Shown one piece after another: positions 53,990 to 64,000 of a stretch of DNA of 64,000 nucleotides. A model generated the notes under the pieces. The model did not search any database and had not been told where the DNA came from. It saw only the letters and a program-made list of their open reading frames with translations. Each line of letters opens with the position of its first letter. Positions within the stretch are counted from its first letter, which is position 1. The stretch lies in the NCBI GenBank assembly GCA_947095585.1, contig OX352761.1, forward strand, positions 96,305,333-96,369,332. Reading direction: 5' to 3'. The position numbers and the translations under genes were made by a program. The stretch comes from Nephrocerus scutellatus (taxonomy: Eukaryota > Arthropoda > Insecta > Diptera > Pipunculidae).

Positions 53990-55130
53990 TCAAGCAGTAC
54001 ACAGTTCATTTGCTTTGATATACTTGATAGAACATCGAGTACCTGAAGGAACTAAGGAATGAGAGCTGAAACAACTTCAAAGTCATAATTTTGGTAGGTT
54101 ACCCGACGTAGAAATAATTGAATCTCGAGAAGTGGTCCATTAATGTGCCTACTGTAGAGTGTAGACCCAAACAGTATGGTTTGGCTTACTAACGGATTGA
54201 AGATAAAATATGGATGGAAAGGTATTCACGTGGTTGCTTGCAATCTGTAGCCATATGTAACAAGGTGCAAATAGGTTGGGTACCCGTTCACCATATGATA
54301 GCCACTACACTGCTGTGGAGCAACCGAATTTTTAGGTCATGAACACTTTTGTTGTGACTATTAGACAACTCTACCACTTTGATTATTCCATTGGTGGATA
54401 TCTCCAGGGTCAACTTATAGTTTTATCGCACGGTTCTAAATTCATTCTAGTAGATGTAATGTGGTCTTGGGGGCACCTACCCAGACAATAAAGTTGTATT
54501 CAAGTTAAGGGAGAATAATGCAGTAACCAGATCTGAAAGTGTGAAGTACATCTTGCTTCCTAAACAAACCTAAACATTTTGGAGCGATCTTAGCATTGGT
54601 GAATATGTGGTCGTTCCAACGAACCGTTGGAATCGACGACGAGACAGTATTTTTGATTCATTTCACGAATGACCAAAACTTTTTACTACCTTTGGGACAT
54701 TGTGTTCGCATCAGCGGCTGTATCCAAGTTGCTTTCCCGAAATAATAGCGACCAATAATTACTCCAAAAAAAAGTTATTTAGGCCGTCCCAATCGGCTTC
54801 CTCGTATTGCCATACTGGTTTTTTGGGAATTTTTGCTCTACCTGCGGTTTTTTACTAACGAGAAATTAGCTGATAAAACACAATGGTCGGATGAACCTAG
54901 AGGCGATAGTACATTGAACAAGTATTTTGTAGTATGAGAGGTAAGGTACAAGTCGGTGTTGGCGGAATGATTGGCAATGTCAGGAATTCTTGTAAGCTGA
55001 TTTAAAAGCTAAGAATGGTTATATATCTCAGCGAATATCTGAACAAACCTTCTTTCAGATGTTGTCTGGCCAGAATGGCGAAGCCTCACAGATTTGTGTG
55101 CTTTGAAATCGCCCGCGCTGAAACGATTTC
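53990..55130 (-). mobile_element. Endonuclease-bearing LINE fragment, rearranged
   Basis: Minus strand from 55110: endonuclease text GDFKAHKSVRLRHSGQTTSE (catalytic GDFNAH-type block with N replaced by K), ANHSANTDLYLTSHTTKYLF, VLSPLGSSDHCVLSANFSLV (SDHC block), then GRPK and a pre-RT linker. RT is deleted. From about 54620 it jumps to a C-terminal segment with FTNAKIAPKCLGLF and decayed text toward 53990 that resembles the HPY..NP..RT region at the end of such pol proteins. Many stops. Endonuclease type is apurinic-like, as in Jockey/CR1-type elements. Confidence 0.7.
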
Positions 55131-55159
55131 AGTGTTCAGATATTGCGTTACAAAAAGTC

Positions 55160-55555
55160 TAACATTTTTAACTTATTGATGTAACAGTGATTATTATAAA
55201 AACTTTCAGTACATTTTCAATATTACTTTTCGTAATTTCGGCAATTAAGAAGTACTGTTTGTAACCGTAGTTTGAAAAATAATCGCTGATCATTTTGATA
55301 AGCATTTTGACTAAAGTCACAATCTCTTCTAAAATTCCTAAAGAATGTAAGTAGCTGTGGTGATGTTTCTATGTTATATAGGGTAAGTAATGATTGGCAC
55401 CTGTAGCAAATTCGCGGATAAATTTATGCGTAAAAATTTAATAAAACAACCGAGCTTCTTTTAAACATTTTTTTAAGCTTCATTAAATATTTATGAATAA
55501 GGACAAAAAAAAATTTATCATCAATAACTTCAACGTTCAATGTCTTACTTACTCT
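55160..55555. other. Unassigned AT-rich DNA
   Basis: No gene or element recognised. Confidence 0.45.
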
Positions 55556-55559
55556 GTTT

Positions 55560-56345
55560 TATTTTATGAGACTCTTCTCTTTTTTCTTTTGTTTTTTTGG
55601 CTTCTTTCTTGTCTTTGTCGTCCCTTTTTCTTTGACTCGTTATTTGTTTCTCTTATTCTTCTTCGTTAATTTTTGCAGTTTCTAACATGTCTTTATCCTG
55701 CCTCCCTTCTTAAACCGAACATCCTGCCAAGCTTTCGACATCGATCTTGGGGACCAGATAATAGAAGTTCCACTGGTAGCCTTTTATATAAATAAATGAT
55801 CATCAGAGGAGTTCATTCGCCGGCCGCAGAAAATGTTAACATAACAGAGTTATTGTAGTCTTTTTTTGTGCATGATCAATCTCATAAACATTTTTGCTTC
55901 CTTTTACAGTAAGGACCTTTCCTTTTTTGGGGCATAATTGAAAATTGGTTTCATCACCATTAAAAATTCTATGTGGATCTTGAAGAATATTAAAATAGCA
56001 AGCATCCTTCATGTAACATTCTATTTTATTAAACCAACTCTAAGTATTTGTCTTGGACATATTGGCAGTTGCACTTGTGACAGTAGGTATAGACACTCGC
56101 CTTTTGATAAAAGATGAGTACCATTTTAGCGAGTTTCCTTTGGGAAAACCCTTGTCTACCGCATTCTATAATCCATTTTATCAATTAAAGCTCTTCTTGC
56201 TTGGTGAAGATGATAGTAGAACCTCGTCGAGACTTGGTAAATTTATCGCTCATCTTTAATTGCAGCGTCACCCTTGAAATGCCATACGATTTCGCTGCTC
56301 TTTTCGTGGACATACTCTTTTGAACACTTGGCATCTAAGAATAAA
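55560..56345 (-). pseudogene. pogo/Tigger-like transposase remnant
   Basis: Minus strand: MSTKRAAKSYGISRVTLQLK (a psq-type helix-turn-helix) then SDKFTKSRRGSTIIFTKQEE and LIKWIIECGRQGF (56320-56140). After a break, the first catalytic block as NGDETNFQLCPK-like text (55960-55925), PQKGKVLTVKGSKNVYEIDHA (55930-55870) and a Lys/Glu-rich tail (KRDDKDKKEAKKTKEKRE, 55640-55575), usual for this family. Middle acids and the third acid are not found. Frames are broken at several places. Would act on DNA in the nucleus as a cut-and-paste enzyme; this copy is dead. Confidence 0.7.
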
Positions 56346-56349
56346 GTTA

Positions 56350-58615
56350 TATAATGAATGTAGGTTAGGTTATATACTGAAAAGAAGAGAGGCCGCAGTA
56401 GAATACATAATTCCAGTATTGTCTATCTTCAATATGCCAATGATAAACAATGCACATGCCAAATTTAGGAAAGCTGTCAATATCGCTTGTCCATTATTCG
56501 TTAAACCCAAATAAACTCCACGAAACTAGAGCGGTTGAGCTAAGTTTGTCTGCCATTTCATTTGTAATAACCTACAACGAATTTGTCAAATAAACTCTAA
56601 TCTGTTCACAGAAACGATTGATGACTCGACGAATCGACGAAACCCTAACTCGACTCAAACCCTGTCATGGACACGTGGTAATACTACTGAATAAAAGTCT
56701 GGAATGACACATTCTCGGCAGTCTTACTCATGATCATGGAACAATTCAAAACAAAAACTGTTCTCTTTGAGAAATAAAGTAGAACCTTATAAGAAGTAAA
56801 TTAAAGAAACACGAAATGTTCACTATCGTACAACACATTTTGCAAAGTGAGGCCAAAAACTGACCGAAATATTAAATTTTGCATTTGACCAACTTCTTCT
56901 TAAAGAAAATGACTCTATAGAAAGACCAACAGTTTTCTTGATTGACAAAGTAACAAAATAATATAAATTTGTATTTAGGAAAAGAGCAAAATCCATATAA
57001 AATTTTTCTGTTTCTCACCACCGCCAGCTAACGCGTTTGTTTATTTCTCTACAACTGTATTCAATTTCCCGATCAGTTGCAATGCCGATACCACGTTTGA
57101 TACTGATTTTGTATCCCTCCCACAAGAGCTAAGCTTTAACCCTATGCTCAGACGTATTATTTGACAGTCTTATTAGACATCATTACAGAGTTGATCCACA
57201 GGGCTTAATTCAATTCATCACAGCTTATTTCCTGTGATGTTGATGCTTTTTTGCCATTGAGGGCGGTATGTGAATATTTCTCTTGGGTCAACAACGCTGA
57301 TTGATATACTCGCCACAATATGACTGCACAAAAGCGACCGGTTCAATTGCTGCAACGCTTAATTAAAATTCAATGACCAAATTCTGAGCTAATTTGCATA
57401 TAACGGCAGTCCAATTAACGTTAGCCGTTCTTTTCAAATGCAGAATACAGTTAGGTAAGTTTTGGTTAGATGAGGTTGGGTTTGGTTATAACAGACAATG
57501 TTGGCTTAATGAATCTAAAATATCCGCCAATAAAATGAAATAAATTCCAGCCAGTGTTGTACAGTTCCGTTTTTCTCTGTTTGCATGCGCGATGGCCATC
57601 ATCGACAAAAATGTTATGACTCCCCGACACAGCTCGTAACGTACATTAATAGAAATTCTATCACAAAGTTAAACATTAAAATTTGATAAAGCAAAAATTT
57701 GATCCCGCATAACCGCACCGTACTGCTATGCTGACTGACAGACCGGCCGTTGGCACGACCATGAACGTACAAGCACCGCGTACCGCTCTATACCAATAGA
57801 TTGATAGATTTTATTTGCGAATGGTTTGCACTCGAATTTTCTGCATTACATTCGCTGATGAATGTGGTCAAATGGTCTAACGAATGAATGCATCGGCCTG
57901 GTGCTTTCAGCCAGCCAGTAGGTCCTATATGTTTTCGGATAGTATCTACTGCTCCGTACCATACTGCACATCATGGTATATCGACATTGCCCTACAATGG
58001 CAATACATTCGCACATACATAATACGAGTGTAATACATTATTATTAGGGCAAATGACGGCAACTGCTGTTTCACCACAAAAATCATGTTTGATTGTGCTA
58101 TTTACTGGTTGTGCCGTCCGTCCAATCCGCATCCCTGTACAGCACTTGCCAAAATTGAAACATATTTTTGCCGAATGCTTCGCTAGGCGGAATACCGAAA
58201 TTTTATTGCGGCTCAGCTGAACTAACCAAACCGAATTAAAACGGCGGTTTGGACCATGATGTGATGTTGTTTGAATCCAGTTAGTTAAAAATCGGTATTG
58301 CCAACTGTCAAGAGGTTGTCGTAATGCCTTAAAAATTTTCATTTTTTGTTGAGTAGTGAACAGACTAAGTGCGGAAACTCTAACTGAAACAATGGCGTTG
58401 CTAATGTTATTATTTGTACGATTACAAACATTGATTTGACTTTCGTAGAAAAAACAGCAAATATCTAGTCCGGATATGTGCATCAATGCTTTGCAATGTC
58501 AACAATAAAATGCACTTATCTCACTTCTGACCGTAATGGGGCCTACAGGATATCATAATAAAGTGAATATCGATGGACGTTGTTTCATAGAACTTAAACG
58601 TTCAAGTTAAAGGAA
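56350..58615. other. Unassigned DNA with one long chance frame
   Basis: A 164-codon minus frame at 57992-58486 has no family resemblance, signal or biased composition. Not called as a gene. Otherwise only short frames. Confidence 0.45.
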
Positions 58616-58617
58616 AA

Positions 58618-58990
58618 TTGTTTTATGTTTTTTTAATTCTCGATATTAACTTCGCGTGCCGCGTGGCTGGCGGACTGGCTGGCTGGTCAGATCTTGTGAT
58701 AAATTTTTAACCAACTTCCTAAAGCTCGATTTTATTGAAACTTTGCATATACATATATGTATTTCCGGTGATAATACTATTTCTATTAAAATTTGATAGT
58801 GATCGGGCCGGTCCGCGTGGTCGGAGGGCTCCTTACAAATTTTTTTTCTACCCAGCGGCATCAGATAATGTCATACTATGAAGACTGTGTTATGTATGCG
58901 TGGTCCGCATTGAGCAGCGCTGCTTGCTTTACGATTGGCGTTGTTTTGTTGTTGAGTTGCAGTGCTTCGAATGTGTTTTTATTTTTCAGA
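58618..58990 (-). repeat. 120-bp-unit element with part of central block
   Basis: Begins with AATTCTCGATATTAACTTCG and GCGTGCCGCG, has two degenerate units, then 58860-58990 (CATCAGATAATGTCATACTA; TGAGCAGCGCTGCTTG) parallels the inverse of the central block at 8520-8580. Confidence 0.7.
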
Positions 58991-59024
58991 ATTTATAGTG
59001 GAATTTAGTATACTTTTGGTTATT

Positions 59025-59260
59025 GTAGAATTTACATAAAAATTTTAAATTATAAATTCTCTATATTAACTTCGAGTGCCCGTAGCTGGCGGACACACCA
59101 AATTTTGTGATCAATTTTTAATCCACTTTTAAAGCCCGATTTATTCAAAATTTACCCGATTTTTTCAATCTTTATACGCATGTGCCCTGAGGCCCGAGAG
59201 GTGCCCATATAAATGTTTTAAAAATTAACCCGATTTTAAATACGTGTGTATCTCTTATTT
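59025..59260 (-). repeat. 120-bp units, left part, split by RTE
   Basis: Starts AAATTCTCTATATTAACTTCG, continues with degenerate units and stops at GTATCTCTTATTT (59248-59260). The interrupted unit resumes at 63958. Confidence 0.8.
59248..59260. repeat. RTE target-site duplication, left
   Basis: GTATCTCTTATTT, matched by GTATCTCCTATTT at 63958-63970 with one difference. Confidence 0.8.
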
Positions 59261-59732
59261 GGCGGTCAGCCATCAGCAGAAATAGGGGGAATAACACAGA
59301 ATGCTCTAGAATTGCATGTGGCCGTAACTATCTCTGACTGGTGGAAGTGCGATCAAACCTCCACGTGGTGGCCGCTGGTAATTTTCCTCCAATGCAGGAA
59401 AAGCTGAATGATCGGGCTAGTCCCTTCAAAGTAAGGTTAGCGCGAGGCCCATAACCTCGCTAAAAAAATATTTTGTAACAACGAAAAAAATGTAGTGGTA
59501 TTTAAAAAAAATAAAGTCAAACTATTTTTTTTATTACGGAACCCAAAATCAGCCTCGGATACACTGATGAACGACGACGACCACGGCAACGAAAATGGCT
59601 AAACGATTTAAGAATTTTCTCATGAAACGTACGCTCACTGTATAGAGCTCGAGCTGCACAGCAGCTAGCCGATACCCTGTCACCCATAGCTTACACGAGA
59701 ACACTAATGACAATGGACAACGAGTCATAGAG

Positions 59733-61328
59733 ATGGCAGCAAGCAATAATTTGGTCGTTGCGAGTACAAGGTTTGCGCGTAAAAATATCCACAAAGCCAC
59801 CTGGTTATCTCCCGATGGAGCCACTCGCAACCAGATAGACCACGTGTTGATAGACCGCCGCCACAACCCGAACCTGATGACGGTACGACCGTACCGAGGT
59901 GCCAACGTCGACTCGGACCACTATCTTGTTGGTATGGTGCTCCGAGCGCGGATTGCATCATCACGGAAGACTGCATCCGTGAGTCAGATTCGAGTCAACA
60001 CGGCTGCCCTTCGCAACGAAAAGACCAGAAACAACTACGGTCAAGCGATAGGACTCGCCCTAGATGCAGGGAGAGTAAGTCCTGGGGTTGAGATGTCGGG
60101 CGTAGAAGAGAAATGGACACGCCTTAAGAATACTGTCATTAGTACTGCTGACTCCATCTTAGGCAGTTGTCGTAGAGATCGAAACGACTGGTTCGATGAC
60201 GAATGTGAGTTAGCCACTGAACGTAAGAATGTTGCGTACCGAGCAATGCAACAATCTCATAGAACGCGGGCACGCGAAATTGAATATAAAGAGCTCAGAA
60301 GATATGAAAAAACAGTTCACCGGCGAAAGAAAGCAGCCTGGGAGAAGAATCTCGTCAGATAGCAAGGACCGCACCAGGCGCGGAAGTTCTACCAAAGGGT
60401 CCGCTGTATGACGCAATATACACCGCGTTGCACATACTGCAAGGACAAAGAGGGTAATCTGATCGCCGATCTTAAAGGCATCTTAGAGCGATGCGAAGAG
60501 CACTTTCATGAGTTGCTAAATGGCCAGCTAACTGAGGAATTGGGGGCTCCACCAATGACCGAAGATCATACTATGCTGCCACCACCAAGCATAGTCGAAG
60601 TTAGCAGAGCGATAAATCGGCTCAAAAATAATAAGGCCCCGGGATCTGATGGGATCCCAGCGGAACTGATAAAAATAGGAGGCCCCACATTACACCAAGC
60701 AATTCATGAAATAATAGTGCAAGTATGGGAAGAAGAATTTATGTCAGAAGACTGGCGAAGAGGCATCCTGTGCCCCATAATTAAGAAGGGAGATATCACA
60801 ACTTGCAGCAATTATCGTGGTATAACGTTGTTGAGTACCGCGTATAATATTTTCTCCTCTATCCTTCAAGACAGGATAGCCCCATTCGCTAAAGTCAACA
60901 TTGGTCCATACCAGTGTGGCTTCATCCCAGGCAAATCAACAACTGATCAGATTTACACCCTAAGGCAGGCGTTGGAAAAATGTCTAGAGTTTCAAAACTC
61001 ACTACACCATCTTTTTAGAGACTTTAAAGCCGCCTATGATAGCATAGCCAGAGTAGAACTTTATAAAGCCATGAGAGAATTCGGCATCCCAAATAAACTG
61101 ACACGACTATGTAAGTTGACCATGACCAATGTTATAAGCCAAGTAAAAATATCCGGATCACTATCAAGCCCATTGAACATCTATAACGGGCTCCGACAAG
61201 GGGATGGACTGGCCTGCGTCCTCTTCAACCTGGCGTTGGAGAAAGTGATCCAAGACTCTGACGTAACAGCGAGAGGAACAATCCTCTTTAAGTCCATTCA
61301 GATACTGGCTTACGCAAACCAAAATTGA
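59733..61328 (+). pseudogene. RTE pol: endonuclease end, linker and reverse transcriptase
   Basis: One frame with a single in-frame TAG (60360). First part: KATWLSPDGATRNQIDHVLI and DRRHNPNLMTVRPY, the endonuclease C-terminal region with SDHYLVGMVLR (catalytic Asp-His block). Middle: NDWFDDECELA linker. RT: NKAPGSDGIPAELIKIGG, YRGITLLSTAYNIF, YQCGFIPGKSTTDQ, HLFRDFKAAYDSI (first catalytic Asp), NGLRQGDGLACVLFNLALEK. At the expected YADD box the frame reads ILAYANQN and stops, so the last two catalytic acids are lost here. The N-terminal endonuclease part, present in the copy at 34.1-34.5 kb, is deleted. Confidence 0.85.
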
Positions 61329-61953
61329 CATCGTTGGTAGAAACCAAAGAGCTGTACAGGAAGCTTTCATCCAGATAGAGCAGGCGGCACGCACGAAATC
61401 TGGGGCTGCACATAAATGAGAGTAAAACAAAGTACATGGTGGCCACGTCTGCGAGTAGAAGATCCAACATTGGTCCCTCAATTCAGATAGTGGAGCGCAA
61501 ATTTGAAGTAGTGCAATCCTTTCACTATCTCGGGTCAACTATAGCAGCCGATAACAGCATGAAACCAGAAATACGCGCATGGTTGCTTAAAGCCAACAAA
61601 GCCTACTATAGCCTGTCAAGAATCTTCAAATCCAGGAACTTAACCATAACATCCAAGCTGCTGATATATAAGACAATGATTAAGATATTTTTTATTTTTT
61701 TTATTCAACATTAAAGTAATATACAATTTTGATTTACAACTAAACTTATAACTAATATTAATATGTGTCGGCTCAACAATAGGGGCCCGACGTATTTACA
61801 GTGTCTTTTTTTTTGGTATTGTTTATTTTTAAACAATATTTTTTACTACTTAATCTACTACATGTTAATTTTTAATGTAATTAAATTTTAAACAATAATT
61901 TTAAAATAAAATAAGAATGAAAAATAGTAAGCGGCGTATAAACAGGGCGAACT

Positions 61954-62313
61954 TCAGCCTCTGTAATATTGGTTGCCCGCCTTCTCGTAGAAGGAGACGT
62001 CTTGATTGTTAAAGATGTCATCGAATCTAGCATCAGTGAATCCTCTTATGTGTATGTACCGGTGACTTGGCTCGATTTCCCCGATTCGCAGTCCTTGCAT
62101 CTCAGGACTTGGATGTGTTTCCAATGCGTCGACGAAATTCCTCGCCATTCGGAACAAGTGGTCAGTTATTGGCAGCAGACCTGCAGCTTCGTATAGTTTT
62201 GTAGTCGACACAAACTTAAAGCTGTTTGTCACCCTCCAGAGTCCTGTACAGATCCTAAGTACCTTCCTTTCAAATAGGGAGATCTCATCGTTTTTGGTGA
62301 GACGGTGAACCAT
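61954..62313 (-). pseudogene. Jockey-like pol C-terminus
   Basis: Frame of 119 codons in line with the preceding RT after one frameshift: LFERKVLRICTGLWRVTNSF, TTKLYEAAGLLPITDHLFRM, NFVDALETHPSPEMQ and the terminal RFDDIFNNQDVSFYEKAGNQ. It stops about 275 bp before the A-rich end, leaving a 3' untranslated part. Confidence 0.8.
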
Positions 62314-63489
62314 ATGGGGTAGCCATAGGTTATCACTGGCCTGATGAGTTGCTTGTAGATAAGCAGCCTGGTGTTGTTGGACAGACCGTTTCGTCTTTTA
62401 AGTAGCGGGTGCACCAAATGAAGAGCGTAGCTCGCTTTTTTCATTGTTTTGTCGATGTGAGAGTTAAACTTGAGCCTCTCAGTAAAGTTGATTCCCAGGT
62501 ACTTAGTCTCTGACTTGGTGTTTATTGTTGTGTTATCCGGAAGGGTGATTTTTAAGGCTCTGCACCGGCTTGCGATTTTTCTTATCCTTGTTTCGGTTGC
62601 TGGAACTCGGAAGCAGATGAGTTCCGTTTTATTGGCGTTGATCTTTAGTCCCCACTTCAGGTAGTAGTCCCAAAGATTTCTGAGGTGTTCCTCCACTCTT
62701 CGGGCAGCTATCTCGGGAGAGCGGGAAACTGCATACGTTATAGAGTCATCCGCGAAAAGCATAGACCTTGTTCCGGCTGTATTTTTGGGTTGATCCGCCG
62801 TGAAGATGCTATACAGGACTGGTCCAAGTCTGGAACCTTTAGGAACTCCGGATTTGATCATTTTCCTTGTCGATGGGCGGTCGTACCCCTGTACAAAGAA
62901 GACACTGTTAAAAAGAAAATTTTTAATTATTTTTACAATATAATTGGGGAAACCAAAACTAATAAGCTTGTACAGTAGCCCGTTTATCCAGACACTATCG
63001 AAAGCTTTTTCGATGTCTAGCAAACAGGCCACTGTACTACTTTTGACGTTGAGTCCTTTAGTGACGTCACTGTGAAGCTTCAGCAGAGGGTGCAGCGTAG
63101 AGTGCTTCTCTCGGAAACCGTACTGAAAGGAAGGAATAAGATTTCTTTCCGTACAAAACGTATTGATCTTTTTACGGATCAATGATTCCAATACTTTACT
63201 GATACAACACAGTAGAGCTATTGGACTGTAACCAGTTACGCTGGAGCGGCCAGTTTTCTTGGGTACTGGTACTACCTTGGCCACCTTCCAGTTGTCCGGA
63301 AAGTAGCCATTGTTTAGGCAATTGTTGAAAATGATGGTTAACATCAAAATTGCAATACCCGGTAACTTTTTAAGCAAAAAGTTAGAAATCCCATCTGTGC
63401 CTGATGATTTTTTTGAGTTTCCACTCATAATCAAATCATTGACAACAGCTGTTCCGGTAAACATATCGACGTCTACGGGTGCGTTGGCG
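62229..63489 (-). pseudogene. Jockey-like RT, long open frame
   Basis: About 420 codons open, with no start codon of its own (the apparent start at 63557 lies in the host RTE). Motifs in order: SSGTDGISNFLLKKLPG, NWKVAKVVPVPKK, YSPIALLCCISKVLESLI, QYGFREKHSTLHPL, LLDIEKAFDSVWINGLLYKL (first catalytic Asp), SGVPKGSRLGPVLYSIF, SMLFADDSITYAVS (FADD box intact), KWGLKINANKTELICF and ETKYLGINFTERLKFNSHI. A frameshift near 62270 separates it from the C-terminal part (62313-61954; LFERKVLRICTGLWR, ending YEKAGNQYYRG). This is the best-preserved RT in the window. Confidence 0.88.
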
Positions 63490-63957
63490 TATATAAAACA
63501 ATGGTGATACCAGTACTTACATATGGATCCGAGACTTTGGTGCTTAGCAAAAAGCATTCTGACCTCTTATCCGCGTTCGAGAGAAAAGTCTTACGGAGAA
63601 TTGTTGGCCCCGTATGTGAGGAAGGACGATTCTGGAGTCTTTATAATGATGAGATCTACGAGCGTTACCGCGATGTCGACATCGTGAAGAAAATTAAGCT
63701 CGGTAGGCTCCGGGGGGCAGGACACCTAGCTCGCATTAGCGAAGAGGATCCTGCTCGGAAAGTCCTGTGCGGTAGGATGTATGGAACACGACAGCGAGGC
63801 CGGCCAAGCCTACGCTGGAAGGTTGGCTTAGACCAGGACGCTCAGAGTTTAGGGATGCCACACTGGATGACATCGGCTCGAAATCGGGACCGGTGGAGAG
63901 ACTTTTTGCGGAAGGCCAGGACCGGACCCCGGTTGTAGAGCCAAATATGATGATGAT

Positions 63958-64000
63958 GTATCTCCTATTTACAAAACTTTTTGTCAAATTTTTGGAGAAA
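63958..64000 (-). repeat. Rest of the 120-bp unit after RTE
   Basis: GTATCTCCTATTTACAAAAC followed by TTTTTGTCAAATTTTTGGAG continues the unit broken at 59260. The array runs off the right edge of the window. Confidence 0.8.

Larger units (their letters stand above)
61679..63489 (-). mobile_element. 5'-truncated Jockey-like LINE inside RTE
   Basis: Bounded by TATATAAGACAATG (61665-61678) and TATATAAAACAATG (63490-63503), a 14-bp duplication with one difference. A-rich end at about 61683-61704 on the minus strand marks the 3' end. It lies opposite to the host RTE. 1.81 kb long; endonuclease and ORF1 were not copied. Confidence 0.9.
59261..63957 (+). mobile_element. RTE-like LINE interrupted by a Jockey-like LINE
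   Basis: Leader (59261-59540), endonuclease C-terminal part with an internal deletion (about 59677-59690), ORF through the RT (59733-61328), C-terminal pol (61436-61678), then the Jockey insertion (61679-63489), the rest of pol (63504-63939) and a (TGA)n tail. The C-terminal part reads TYGSETLVLSKKHSDLLSAF, RIVGPVCEEGRFWSLYNDEI and GRLRGAGHLARISEEDPARK. The frame is broken by a stop at 60360, by loss of the RT active-site box near 61316, and by the insertion. Confidence 0.9.

Noticed and set aside
57992..58486. 164-codon minus-strand open frame
   Set aside because: No motif, signal or family resemblance, mixed composition and no splice context. Compatible with chance in this AT-rich DNA.

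Overview
The window looks like repeat-rich, AT-rich nuclear DNA from an insect, most likely a higher dipteran such as a tephritid-type fly. Evidence: Jockey-like, RTE-like and RNase H-bearing LINEs, mariner and pogo-like DNA transposons, an LTR element with a tRNA-Leu-type primer site, and a tRNA-derived SINE. There are no operons and no bacterial-style gene packing. The species is inference only. Nearly everything recognisable is a transposable element, mostly decayed. The only hint of a host gene is one possible coding exon at 53.15-53.33 kb (minus strand). No complete host gene, rRNA, true tRNA or CRISPR array was found.

Layout. 1-2640: RNase H-bearing LINE (+), split by a 391-bp hairpin MITE. 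5505-9394: large composite with inverted ends, built from a ~120-bp tandem unit and including a near-perfect 887-bp tandem duplication. 9.58-10.19 kb and 14.10-14.56 kb: pieces of mariner-like transposase (-). 10.58-12.49 kb: LINE gag-like ORF1 followed, in permuted order, by what looks like the 5' leader of the same element. 13.23-14.11 kb: second copy of the central and right part of the 120-bp-unit element. 17.26-17.95 kb: LINE fragment (-). 18-27 kb: mostly unrecognised DNA with small RTE and other repeat scraps. 27.23, 34.93 and 48.08 kb: three SINE copies, two with clear target-site duplications. 28.79-29.81 kb: cleanest array of the 120-bp unit. 31.97-34.91 kb: RTE-like LINE (-).

35.55-36.91 kb: young, 5'-truncated LINE with poly(A), a 15-bp target duplication and an intact RNase H/zinc-finger ORF. 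37.1-42.03 kb: remnants of an LTR retrotransposon around another RNase H LINE (38.3-41.57 kb) whose 5' leader can fold into a closed multi-branch RNA. 43.4-44.1 kb: mariner fragment. 44.37-44.89 and 46.34-47.49 kb: LINE fragments, the second split by a MITE. 48.62-49.09 kb: an unnamed repeat whose inverted relative lies at 24.69-25.03 kb. 49.91-52.70 kb: Jockey-like LINE (-) split by a mariner. 53.99-55.13 kb: endonuclease-bearing LINE (-). 55.56-56.35 kb: pogo/Tigger-like transposase (-). 59.26-63.96 kb: RTE LINE (+) inserted into a 120-bp unit and itself interrupted by a Jockey LINE (-).

The genes do not form a pathway. The window records successive, nested transposition. The least explained component is the modular 120-bp-unit family, present at six or more sites, with a 14-bp palindrome in its core and a foldback-like layout at 5.5-9.4 kb.
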